Shown here: one piece after another, positions 52,325 to 59,936 of the stretch
Layout: each line of letters begins with the position of its first letter
Position numbering within the stretch: the first letter of the stretch is position 1
NCBI RefSeq assembly: GCF_036053395.1
Contig: NZ_CP107942.1
Coordinates: 6,590,501-6,654,500 of the forward strand
Direction of reading: 5' to 3'
Length of the DNA: 64,000 bases
DNA from: Actinoplanes sp. NBC_00393
GTDB lineage: Bacteria; Actinomycetota; Actinomycetes; Mycobacteriales; Micromonosporaceae
The notes under the pieces: generated by a model
Databases searched by the model: none
Told to the model about the DNA's origin: nothing
What the model saw: only the letters and a program-made list of their open reading frames with translations
Program-made: the position numbers and the translations under genes

Positions 52325-52978
52325 ATGCCCATCACGGTTCTCCTCGCCGACGACCAGCACCTGGTCCGCGCCGGTTTCCGCAGCCTGCTGCGGCGCGGTA
52401 GGGACATCGAGGTGGTCGGCGAGGCATCCACCGGCGACGAGGCGGTCCGCACCGCCCGGGCGCTGCAGCCGGACGTCGTCCTGATGGACATCCGGATGCC
52501 CGGCATGGACGGCATCACCGCGACGCGGGAGCTCCTGAAGACGCTGGCCACCAAGGTCATCATTCTGACCACCTTCGAGACCGACGAGTACGTCTTCTCC
52601 GCGCTCGCCGCCGGCGCCAGCGGCTTCCTGACCAAGGAGGTCGATCCGGACGGCCTGCGCACCGCGGTACGGGTGGTCGCCGCCGGGGACGCCCTGCTCT
52701 CCCCCAGCGTCACCCGCCGGGTCGTCGGCGAGTTCGCGCACCGCCCGGCGCCGGCCGCCGCCACCCCGGGCGGCAGCCGGCTGGCCGTGCTCACCGAACG
52801 GGAGCGCGAGGTCGTCCGGCTGGTCGCCTCCGGCCTCTCCAACGAGGAGATCGCCCGGGAGCTCGTGATCAGCCCGTTGACCGCGAAGACCCACGTGACC
52901 CGGGCGATCGCCAAACTCGGCGTCCGGGACCGGGTACAGCTGGTCATCGTGGCGTACGAGGACGGTCTGGTGGGCTGA
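52325..52978 (+). CDS. NarL/LuxR-family response regulator
   Basis: 217 residues. Receiver: LLADDQHLVRAG, phospho-acceptor VLMDIRMPGMDG, ILTTFETD and FLTKEVDP. HTH: LTEREREVVRLVASGLSNEE and LTAKTHVTRAIAKLG. ATG 52325 has GGAG 5 nt upstream; an in-frame GTG at 52319 overlaps the kinase stop. The target genes are unknown. Confidence 0.92.
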   Translation: MPITVLLADDQHLVRAGFRSLLRRGRDIEVVGEASTGDEAVRTARALQPDVVLMDIRMPGMDGITATRELLKTLATKVIILTTFETDEYVFSALAAGASGFLTKEVDPDGLRTAVRVVAAGDALLSPSVTRRVVGEFAHRPAPAAATPGGSRLAVLTEREREVVRLVASGLSNEEIARELVISPLTAKTHVTRAIAKLGVRDRVQLVIVAYEDGLVG

Positions 52979-53055
52979 AACACTCAGAAGCGACCCGTGC
53001 GGCCCGATGTCCCGGATGTCCACCCGAAGAGGTGGCGAACCCGGAGGCTCGTCGG

Positions 53056-55779
53056 ATGCCAGTCAGCAAGGCAGCCCCGGACCCGATCGCGGAACGCCGC
53101 TGGGTCCGTCTCTGCGTCACCGTGGGTGCGCTGTTCGCCGTCCTCGCCGTCCTGATCGGCACCGGAGCCGGTGGCCCCGGCACCACCCGGGCGATCTGCC
53201 TCGGTTCGGTCCTCGCCGGGGCGGTCGCCGCCGCCGCGGCCTGCCTGTGGCGGTCACGCGGCTTCACCGGCCGGGCCCGCTGGGGTTGGACGACCTTCGG
53301 CGTCGGGCTGCTGAGCTGGGGTCTCAGCCAGTTCTCCTTCCTGCGCCAGGCCGGTCCACCGGTCGAGGCCACCCCGCTGCCCGTCGGACCGGGCCTCGGG
53401 ATGCTGGGCATGGCGCTGGTCGCGGCCGGTCTGCTGATCCTGCCGAGCGCGAGTCAGCCGCTGGTCAACCGGATCCGCAGCGTTCTCGACGGTCTGCTGA
53501 TCGCGGCGTCGCTCGTACTGGTCGGCTGGGTCTTCGCGATCCAGCCGCTGGCCGACCGGATCCCGGTCGGGCCGCCCTTCTACTACGCGCTGGTCTATCC
53601 GCTGGGCGGCATCGTGCTCGCCACCATCGCCGTCTACATGCTGCCGCAGCAGCGGAACCGGCACGGTTGCGGCGCGCACATGGCGTTCATCGCCGCAGGC
53701 CTGACGGCCTTCACCATTGCCGAAGCCGGGTACGCCTACCAGGGCCTGATCCACGACATCAGCGCCGGCCGGACCGCCGACCTCGGCTGGCTCGCCGGAT
53801 ACGCCCTCATCGTGATCGGCGCCGCGCGCCCGCGTACGCGGCCAGTCCCGCTGATTCCCCTGTCGGCGAGCGTCGGAACCGGCGCTGTGCTGCTGCCGTA
53901 CGTCGCGGTCCTGGCCGCGGTCGGCGCCACCGTGCTGTTCCACGTGCAGAGCGGCGGCAGTCACCCGTTCGTCGCCTTCACCCGCTCCGGGCTGATCCTG
54001 CTCATCATCGGGCGGCAGCTGCTCACCCAGCTGGAGAACCGCGACCTCACCCGGACCCTGGAAGCCCGGGTCGCCGACCGTACCGCCGAACTGTACGCCC
54101 GTGAGCAGCAGTTCCACGCCCTCGTGCAGCACAGCTCGGACGTGGTGACGGTGGTCAGCCCGGAGGCCGACGTGATCTACCAGAGCGAGTCGGTACACCG
54201 GGTCCTCGGCTACGTGCCGCGGCACCTCACCGGTCGCCGCCTCACCCAGCTGCTCGACCCGGCATCCGGTCACCGGTTGGCCCAGGCGATGCGGCAGGTG
54301 GCGGGTCGTCCGTACGCCACCACGGTCTTGGAATTGACCGTCCCCCACCGCGACGGCCGGCCCCGCCAGGCCGAGATGACCATCACGAACCTGCTGGACG
54401 ATCCGCACGTGAACGGTCTGGTCCTGAACACCCGGGACATCAGCGAGCGGATGGAACTGCAGGAACAGCTGGTGTACGAGGCGTACCACGACCCGCTGAC
54501 CCGGCTCGCCAACCGTGCCCTGTTCCGCGACCGCACCGCCGCCGCGCTGGACCGGGGCGCCGACGCCACCGTGCTGCACCTCGACCTGGACGGCTTCAAG
54601 CGGGTCAACGACAGCCTCGGGCACCTGGCCGGCGACCAGCTCCTGGTCCAGGTCGCCGACCGGATCGGCGCCTGCGTCCGCGACACCGACCTGGTGGCCC
54701 GGTTCGGCGCCGACGAGTTCGGGGTGCTGCTCGAGGACGACGGCACCGACGAGGTGGCCCGGCGCATCCTGGACAACCTGGAGACGCCGATCGTCATCGG
54801 CGCCCGCCAGATCCACGTGCGCGCCAGCATCGGCCTGGCCGGCGCCGACCTTATCGGCGAAGTCGACAGCGACCACCCCGGCGAACGCGCCGAACAGCTC
54901 ATGCGCAACGCCGACCTGGCCATGCACCACGCCAAGGCGGCCGGCGGCGGCGTCTTCGCCCGCTACCGCACCCGGATGCGCGACGGCCTGATCGAACGCC
55001 TCGAACTCGAATCCGACCTGCGTGCCGGCCTGGAACGCGGCGACCTGCGCCTGCACTACCAGCCGACGGTCGACCTGGAAACCCACGTGGTGGTCGGCTT
55101 CGAAGCGCTGGTCCGCTGGTCCCACCCCACCCGCGGCATGATCAACCCGCTGGACTTCATCCCGATCGCCGAGGCCACCGGCCTGATCGTCCCGCTCGGC
55201 CGCTGGGTCCTGCACGAGGCCTGCCGCCAGGCCGTCGCCTGGACGACGGCTGCCGGCGGCCGCCCCCTCAAGATGTCGGTGAACGTCTCGGTCCGCCAGT
55301 TCGACCAGCCCGACTTCGCCGAGACCGTCGCCGCCGTCCTCGCCGAAACCGGCATGCCCGCCGACCGCCTCTGCCTGGAGATGACCGAAAGCGTCCTGAT
55401 GTCCGACACCGAGGCCAACCTCGAGCAGCTGGTCCGCCTCAAAGCCCTGGGCCTCACCCTGGCCATCGACGACTTCGGCACCGGCTACTCGTCGCTCGCC
55501 TACCTCCGCCGCTTCCCGGTCGACACCTTGAAGATCGACCGCTCCTTCGTCGAACGCCTCGGCGTCCTGGAGGACGACACCGCCCTCACCGACACCATCG
55601 TCCGCCTCGGCCGCAGCCTGGGCATGGCCACCGTCGCCGAGGGCATCGAAGAATTCGGCCAGCTGGCCGCCCTCCGCGAAATGGGCTGCGGTTTCGCCCA
55701 GGGCTACTACTTCTCCCGCCCGGTCCCCGCCGCCGAAGCCGGCCGCCTGTTCCTGGAAGGCGCCGAAACCCCCGCCTGA
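53056..55779 (+). CDS. Membrane GGDEF-EAL c-di-GMP enzyme with PAS domain
   Basis: 907 residues. About nine N-terminal helices (to residue 330) are followed by a coiled region, a PAS domain (EQQFHALVQHSSDVVTVVSP to LVLNTRDISE), a GGDEF domain and an EAL domain. The GGDEF motif reads RFGADEFGVLL, with Ala for the second Gly, so cyclase activity is uncertain; YHDPLTRLANR and the LDLDGFKRVND metal site are intact. The EAL domain keeps FEALVRW, SVNVSVRQ, CLEMTES, IDDFGTGYSS, TLKIDRSF and AEGIE, so phosphodiesterase activity is likely. ATG 53056 has GGAGG 8 nt upstream. It probably sets local c-di-GMP and could influence the GEMM riboswitch at 41 kb. Confidence 0.92.
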   Translation: MPVSKAAPDPIAERRWVRLCVTVGALFAVLAVLIGTGAGGPGTTRAICLGSVLAGAVAAAAACLWRSRGFTGRARWGWTTFGVGLLSWGLSQFSFLRQAGPPVEATPLPVGPGLGMLGMALVAAGLLILPSASQPLVNRIRSVLDGLLIAASLVLVGWVFAIQPLADRIPVGPPFYYALVYPLGGIVLATIAVYMLPQQRNRHGCGAHMAFIAAGLTAFTIAEAGYAYQGLIHDISAGRTADLGWLAGYALIVIGAARPRTRPVPLIPLSASVGTGAVLLPYVAVLAAVGATVLFHVQSGGSHPFVAFTRSGLILLIIGRQLLTQLENRDLTRTLEARVADRTAELYAREQQFHALVQHSSDVVTVVSPEADVIYQSESVHRVLGYVPRHLTGRRLTQLLDPASGHRLAQAMRQVAGRPYATTVLELTVPHRDGRPRQAEMTITNLLDDPHVNGLVLNTRDISERMELQEQLVYEAYHDPLTRLANRALFRDRTAAALDRGADATVLHLDLDGFKRVNDSLGHLAGDQLLVQVADRIGACVRDTDLVARFGADEFGVLLEDDGTDEVARRILDNLETPIVIGARQIHVRASIGLAGADLIGEVDSDHPGERAEQLMRNADLAMHHAKAAGGGVFARYRTRMRDGLIERLELESDLRAGLERGDLRLHYQPTVDLETHVVVGFEALVRWSHPTRGMINPLDFIPIAEATGLIVPLGRWVLHEACRQAVAWTTAAGGRPLKMSVNVSVRQFDQPDFAETVAAVLAETGMPADRLCLEMTESVLMSDTEANLEQLVRLKALGLTLAIDDFGTGYSSLAYLRRFPVDTLKIDRSFVERLGVLEDDTALTDTIVRLGRSLGMATVAEGIEEFGQLAALREMGCGFAQGYYFSRPVPAAEAGRLFLEGAETPA

Positions 55780-56105
55780 CCCCACCCCTCTCCGGCCGGC
55801 CACCATCGCTACCTGTCAAGCCCGCCACCTGTTCAGCCGGCCAGCCTCGCCACCTGCTCAGCCCGCCACCTGTTCAACCGGCCAGCCTCCTGGTCGGCCG
55901 GCCTCGCTCCCAGGCCGGCCGGCAACCGCCAGAAACGGCACGGCTGCCGCATAGATTTACCTTTCCCCGGCCTGCTCCGTTTTGCGCCACCCTAAGTATT
56001 GATAACCGATCCGCTCGCATCGCCAAGCTCTGCATGAGTTACCTGATACCTCCAGGAAAACTTACCAAAAAGGCCGGAAGACCGGACCACCCCTGGGATT
56101 AGCAG
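55780..56105. other. Non-coding stretch with short direct repeats
   Basis: No gene. AGCCCGCCACCTGTTC followed by a variable base and CCGGCCAGCCTC occurs twice, at 55819 and 55860 (41 bp apart), within Pro/Ala-type low-complexity DNA. The right part is relatively AT-rich (for example CCTAAGTATTGATAACC) and may be a promoter or terminator region. Confidence 0.4.
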
Positions 56106-56399
56106 TCATTTGCTGCCGTCGCTCGAATTTTCCCGACTAACGCCGGACGGGACAGGCCGGCCTCTTGGATTCGGGTGCTCGACATCGGCACTCTCGCCGC
56201 ACACAGGCACCACTCGTGGGCCGCGGGTAGCACCGCGCGCTCGACGCAACCGGTCAGCGTGGCGACGGCGAAGCCCTCGTGCGCGATGACACTCGTGCTG
56301 ACGACGGAATTCTTCGGCAACTGCCGAATGATTACGCGACGCCGTCCGGTCACGCATTTCAGCTAACTGTGACGCGGTGAAGAACTGCATCTGCCCCAT
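56106..56399 (-). CDS. Small protein of unknown function
   Basis: 97 residues beginning MGQMQFFTASQLAEMRDRTA, then EEFRRQHECHRARGLRRRHA, and a less ordered C-terminus. It is considered real because a strong ribosome site (GAGGAG) lies 9 nt ahead of ATG 56399 and the first 55 residues have regular amphipathic helices with alternating charge. The last 35 residues look less gene-like, so the true end may be shifted. No family or catalytic motif is recognised. It is isolated, upstream of repeat-rich DNA. Confidence 0.5.
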   Translation of the reverse strand: MGQMQFFTASQLAEMRDRTASRNHSAVAEEFRRQHECHRARGLRRRHADRLRRARGATRGPRVVPVCGESADVEHPNPRGRPVPSGVSRENSSDGSK

Positions 56400-56584
56400 G
56401 CAATTATTCTCCTCGCATCGCGCGACCAAGTCCAGGCCGCGGTCATATTGATCATGCCAATTATCGGCACCACCACCGAATTTCCGATCGGGATTCCGGT
56501 CGAGTGCGCCCGCATCCTGCAAAGGAGGCGGGCGGCTTAGGAATTCGATCGGAATCAGGTAGCTGGAGAGTGCAGCCAGAACCC

Positions 56585-56900
56585 CGCCGAGCCAGGAAGC
56601 GCGGCGAGAACCGAGCAACTGGGACAAGCGGCCAGGACCGAGCTGGGCGCGGGAAACGGCCAGGACCGAGCACACGCGGAAAGCGGCCGGGAACCGGGTG
56701 GGCGCGGGGACCGGCCGGGAATCCAGGTGGGCGCGGGAACCGGCCGGGAACCGGGTGGGCGGTAAGAGCGGTCGGGCGGAAGCCAGCGGGAGCCGGGCAG
56801 GCGGGAACCGGGCGGGCCGGGAAAGCGGGCGGCCGGGAAAGCGGGCGGGCGGGGATAGCGGCCGGAGACCGGGCGGTTTGGGAGTGTGGCGGGGTGGTTG
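56585..56900. repeat. G-rich irregular direct-repeat region
   Basis: A strongly G-rich plus strand with recurring GGTGGGCGCGGG(A/G)ACCGGCC and GGGAAnGCGGGCGG units, including neighbouring copies near 56698 and 56728. Many GGG runs could form G-quadruplexes. It lies directly before the promoter of the F420-type oxidoreductase gene. Confidence 0.55.
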
Positions 56901-56919
56901 GGGCGCGTAGGGTCGCGGT

Positions 56920-57354
56920 GTGGGTTCGCTTGAGGACGCTTGGGAGTTGAGCCGGGGTGAGTCCGGGCTGGCGATCGTGTCGACCGTCCGGGCGGATCTG
57001 ACCGTGCAGTCGACGCTGGTCAATACCGGGTTGATCAACAGCCCTGCGGACGGGGCGCCGGTGCTGGCGTTCGTCGCGGTCGGGGCGGTCAAGCAGCGCA
57101 ATCTGCGGGAGCGACCACAGTTGGCCGTGGCGTTCCGTAACGGCTGGCAGTACGCGACCGTCGAAGGAACAGCTCTGTTGGCCGGGCCCGACGATCCGCA
57201 GCCCTGGCTGGACGCGGAGCGGCTCCGGCTGCTGCTGCGCGAGATCTTCACGGCCGCCGGCGGTACCCACGACGACTGGGATACCTACGACCGCACCATG
57301 GTCAAGGAGCGCCGGGCAGCAGTGCTGATCACCCCCACCCGCATCTACCCCTAA
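56920..57354 (+). CDS. PPOX-class F420/FMN-dependent oxidoreductase
   Basis: 144 residues, split-barrel fold. Family-like segments are SGLAIVSTVRADLTVQSTLV, PVLAFVAVGAVKQRNLRERP and VAFRNGWQYATVEGTALL, with the C-terminal RAAVLITPTRIYP. It probably binds F420 or FMN; the substrate is unknown. A TAGGGT -10 box 7 nt before GTG 56920 suggests a leaderless mRNA. Confidence 0.82.
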   Translation: MGSLEDAWELSRGESGLAIVSTVRADLTVQSTLVNTGLINSPADGAPVLAFVAVGAVKQRNLRERPQLAVAFRNGWQYATVEGTALLAGPDDPQPWLDAERLRLLLREIFTAAGGTHDDWDTYDRTMVKERRAAVLITPTRIYP

Positions 57355-57378
57355 CATCCGGCCCGTCACCTGGGCCCC

Positions 57379-57680
57379 GAAGCAGCACCCAGCGACAGCC
57401 GAGGCGACCAGCTGACAGCCAACGCTGCCTCCCGGCCGCCGAAGCAGCACCCAGCGACAGCCGAGACGACCAGCTGACAGCCAACGCTGCCTCCCGGCCG
57501 TCGAAGCAGCACCCAGCGACAGCCGAGACGACCAGCTGACAGCCAACGCTGCCTCCCGGCCGTCGAAGCAGCACCCAGCGACAGCCGAGACGACCAGCTG
57601 ACAGCCAACGCTGCCTCCCGGCCGCTGAAGCAGCGGTCGGTGACAGCTGAGGGTGATCGGCTGATGGCCGACGTTGCTTT
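57379..57680. repeat. 62-bp tandem repeat array, four copies plus a degenerate fifth
   Basis: Units start at 57379, 57441, 57503 and 57565 and are almost identical; a fifth at 57627 is diverged. Each begins GAAGCAGCACCCAGCGACAG, holds two direct ACAGCC boxes flanking a CAGCTG palindrome, and ends with CTCCCGGCCG. The period is not a multiple of three, yet the minus strand stays open in more than one frame through the array. It lies between the PPOX and luciferase-like genes. Confidence 0.9.
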
Positions 57681-57827
57681 GGAGGGCTGAGGCGGCGGTA
57701 GAACGCGGCTGGGGTGAGCTGGTGGAGATGCTTCAGCCCGGCGGTCGCTGGGCGGCCTTGCGTTGGGCCTGGGTCGCGCGGCTTGGCGGGACTCTTCGTC
57801 GACCCGTACAAGGGATAGGTTTTCTGG

Positions 57828-58736
57828 ATGTTGATCAGTTTCGGATTGCCGGTGTCGGGTGCCTGGGCGCGGCCGGAGACGCTGACGAGGATCGCGCAGC
57901 GAGCCGAGGCGGGTGGGTATCACGGGCTGTGGGCGTTCCAGCGGCTGCTGATCGGTCGCGGACAGGAGATAGCGCCGATCTATCACAGCGTGCTTGATCC
58001 GATGGTTGCGCTGACGTGGGCGGCGGCCATCACCACCCGGATTCGGCTCGGGGTGTCGGTGATCAACCTGCCCTATGTGGCGCCGGCCTACCTGGCTAAG
58101 CAGGTGGGCAGCCTGGATGTGTTGTCCGGTGGGCGGTTCGATCTGGGGCTGGGGACCGGGTGGTCGGAGCCGGAGTTCGTGGCGACCGGATCGGATCCGA
58201 ATCCGCGGGGGCCGCGCACCGAGGAGTACCTGGCGGCGCTGGCGGCGCATTTCTCCCAGGGTGAGGGGGAGTTCGAGGGGCGGTTCTACCGGGTTCCGCC
58301 GAGCCGGATGGCGCCGGCGCCGGTGCAGCCGGGTGGGCCGCCGGTGCTGCTCGGCGGTGGTGCGGAGGTGGCGTTGCGGCGGGCCGGGCGGCTGGCAGCC
58401 GGCTGGGTGAGCAGCAGCCGGGCGAGCCTGCCGGAGATTGCGCGGGGCGCGAAGATCGTCCGCGAGGCGGCGGAGAAGGCCGGCCGTGACCCGGGCGCGG
58501 TGAGGATCGTGGTGCGCGGCGTGGTGCAGGCGGGCGAGCGGGATGAGGCGATTCCGCTGTCCGGGAGTTGGGAGCAGATCAGAGAAGGGGCGCAACGGTA
58601 CGCCGAGGCCGGCGCGACCGAGCTGTTCTACGAGCCGAACTGGGATCCGCGGATCGGCGGGCCGGACGCGGATCCGGCGACTGCGGCGGCGCTCGGCGAG
58701 GAGGTGCTCACCGCCCTGGCACCGGGCCGAAGTTGA
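57828..58736 (+). CDS. LLM-class F420-dependent oxidoreductase
   Basis: 302 residues, luciferase-like TIM barrel. It has LISFGLPVSGAWARPETL, AEAGGYHGLWAFQRL, DPMVALTWAAAITTRIRLGV, AYLAKQVGSLDVLSGGRFDL followed by GLGTGWSEPEF, then GGAEVALRRAGRLAAGW. The family transfers hydride between F420H2 or FMNH2 and varied substrates. TAGGTT at 57819-57824 sits 6-7 nt before the ATG (leaderless). The stop codon lies in the first unit of a short intergenic repeat. Confidence 0.88.
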   Translation: MLISFGLPVSGAWARPETLTRIAQRAEAGGYHGLWAFQRLLIGRGQEIAPIYHSVLDPMVALTWAAAITTRIRLGVSVINLPYVAPAYLAKQVGSLDVLSGGRFDLGLGTGWSEPEFVATGSDPNPRGPRTEEYLAALAAHFSQGEGEFEGRFYRVPPSRMAPAPVQPGGPPVLLGGGAEVALRRAGRLAAGWVSSSRASLPEIARGAKIVREAAEKAGRDPGAVRIVVRGVVQAGERDEAIPLSGSWEQIREGAQRYAEAGATELFYEPNWDPRIGGPDADPATAAALGEEVLTALAPGRS

Positions 58737-58815
58737 TCACCGCGAGCCCGAGCCGAAGGTGATCAGCGAGCCCGGGCCGAAGATGATCAGCGCCAGGTCG
58801 GGCCGAAGTTGATCA
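58726..58815. repeat. Four copies of GCCGAAGnTGATCA
   Basis: Copies at 58726, 58752, 58776 and 58802, spaced 26, 24 and 26 bp, each containing the TGATCA palindrome. The first copy includes the stop of the LLM gene. The array ends about 50 bp ahead of the next start codon, so it may be an operator array. Confidence 0.7.
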
Positions 58816-58867
58816 TTGGGACTGCGGTGCCGAGGATGCCGGGAGATCGACTGATTACCCTGGTCCG

Positions 58868-59491
58868 GTGGACCCGCGATCTCCGACCGTGTACCGGACC
58901 CGTTCCTGGACGAACCGCCGCCGGGCGCTGACCGCCGCCGGCGGCGTCGGCCTGGTGCTGCTGGGCTACCTGATCGGCCGGTGGCAGGACACCCCGGCCG
59001 CGGTCTCCGCCCCACCCGTGGTGGTCATCTCGACGCCGGCACAGACACAGACGCCGGCCGCCCCGCCCACCACGGAGGAACCGCGGAAGGTGGAGTACGC
59101 GGTGCTGCAGGCCGAGTCGGCGACCGAGCTGGCCGGCATCGAGAGTGAGGACACCTCGGACGAGGGCGGCGGCAAGAACGTCGGCTGGATCACCCGCAAC
59201 GATCACCTGCGGTTCGACAACTTCGACTTCGGTGAGGTGCCGGCGGTCAAGGCCCGGGTACGCCTGTCGTCCGCCGCGAGTGTCGCCGGCCGGGTTCAGT
59301 TCCGCCTGGACAGCAAGGACAACCCGCCGGTCGGCGAGGTCTCCGTGGTGAACACCGGCGGCTGGCAGAACTGGCAGACCGTCTCCGCCGCGCTGGAGCC
59401 GGTGACCGGCGTGCACACCGTCTTCGTCACGTTCACGACCACCGACGACAGCGAGTTCGTCAATATCAACTGGCTGCAGTTCGATCACTGA
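58868..59491 (+). CDS. Membrane-anchored CBM6-like carbohydrate-binding protein
   Basis: 207 residues. A basic N-terminus (YRTRSWTNRRRAL) and one helix (AAGGVGLVLLGYLIG) anchor it, followed by a Pro/Thr linker and a beta-sandwich domain resembling CBM family 6: AVLQAESATELAGIESED, VGWITRNDHLRFDNFDFG, RVQFRLDSKDNPPVGEV and GWQNWQTVSAALEPVTGVHT, ending with NINWLQFDH. There is no catalytic domain, so it probably binds wall or exopolysaccharide at the surface. TACCCT lies 6 nt before GTG 58868. The 3' end overlaps the convergent hsp20 gene by 7 bp. Confidence 0.8.
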   Translation: MDPRSPTVYRTRSWTNRRRALTAAGGVGLVLLGYLIGRWQDTPAAVSAPPVVVISTPAQTQTPAAPPTTEEPRKVEYAVLQAESATELAGIESEDTSDEGGGKNVGWITRNDHLRFDNFDFGEVPAVKARVRLSSAASVAGRVQFRLDSKDNPPVGEVSVVNTGGWQNWQTVSAALEPVTGVHTVFVTFTTTDDSEFVNINWLQFDH

Positions 59492-59838
59492 GCGAGGTCT
59501 TGCGGGAGGACCGGGATCGACAGGGTCAGGACGCCGTCGTCGTAGCGGGCGTCGAGCCGGTCGGTGTCCAGCTTCGCGGAGAGGAACACCTGCCGGGCGA
59601 CGGTGCCCATCGGGCGCTCGGCGACGACGAGTGCGCGCTTGCGTTCGGCCCGGACGGTCAGCACCTTGTCGTCCACGGTGATGTCGATCGAGGCCGGGTC
59701 CACGCCGGGCAGGTCGATGTCGATGACAAACGTGTCGTCCTCGCGGTACGCGTCGAGCCGGGCGCCGGTGTCGCGGGTGGCGAAGACGCGCGCGGTGAGG
59801 CGCTCCAGCTCCCGGACGGTCGGAGTGCTGAGCAACAT
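59485..59838 (-). CDS. Small heat shock protein, Hsp20 family
   Basis: 117 residues, shorter than the usual 140-150. It is mainly an alpha-crystallin domain (AYREDDTFVIDIDLPGVDPA, DITVDDKVLTVRAERK, DARYDDGVLTLSIPV). The N-terminal arm is short and the C-terminal I-x-I motif is absent, so large oligomers may not form. AGGAG precedes the ATG by 7-8 nt. A HAIR operator lies 18 bp upstream of the start, which indicates repression by HspR. Confidence 0.92.
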   Translation of the reverse strand: MLLSTPTVRELERLTARVFATRDTGARLDAYREDDTFVIDIDLPGVDPASIDITVDDKVLTVRAERKRALVVAERPMGTVARQVFLSAKLDTDRLDARYDDGVLTLSIPVLPQDLAQ

Positions 59839-59855
59839 GGTGGTGGCTCCTGAGA

Positions 59856-59876
59856 CTTGAGCGTGGGTGACTCAAG
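59856..59876. promoter_or_regulatory. HAIR element (HspR operator)
   Basis: CTTGAGC, 7 nt, ACTCAAG; the consensus is CTTGAGT-N7-ACTCAAG, so one base differs. It sits just upstream of the hsp20 start and would place this gene in the HspR heat-shock regulon with dnaK and clpB. Confidence 0.88.
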
Positions 59877-59909
59877 CCGAGAAACCGAAAATCCCACCGC
59901 GTGATTCCC

Positions 59910-59925
59910 TCGAACATGTGTACTA
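59910..59925. promoter_or_regulatory. LexA (SOS) box of dinB
   Basis: TCGAACATGTGTACTA compared with the actinobacterial consensus TCGAACRTRTGTTCGA: the GAAC half is perfect and the GTTC half reads GTAC. It overlaps a TACTAA -10 box (59921-59926), so LexA binding would block transcription of dinB. Confidence 0.75.
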
Positions 59926-59936
59926 AGCTGGCGCGC

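Noticed and set aside
53254..55806. An 850-residue minus-strand frame opposite the GGDEF-EAL gene
   Set aside because: Low-complexity Gly/Asp/Val/Gln composition typical of antisense high-GC frames.
56461..57546. Minus-strand Pro/Ala-rich frame over the G-rich tract
   Set aside because: Composition follows the low-complexity DNA and no start site is seen; not supported as a protein.
57379..57680. CRISPR array
   Set aside because: The whole 62-bp unit is repeated, with no unique spacers between short repeats, and no cas genes are present.
57366..58595. A 409-residue minus-strand frame through the 62-bp repeat
   Set aside because: It is antisense to the luciferase-like gene, and its repeat part arises from the tandem DNA in shifting frames.
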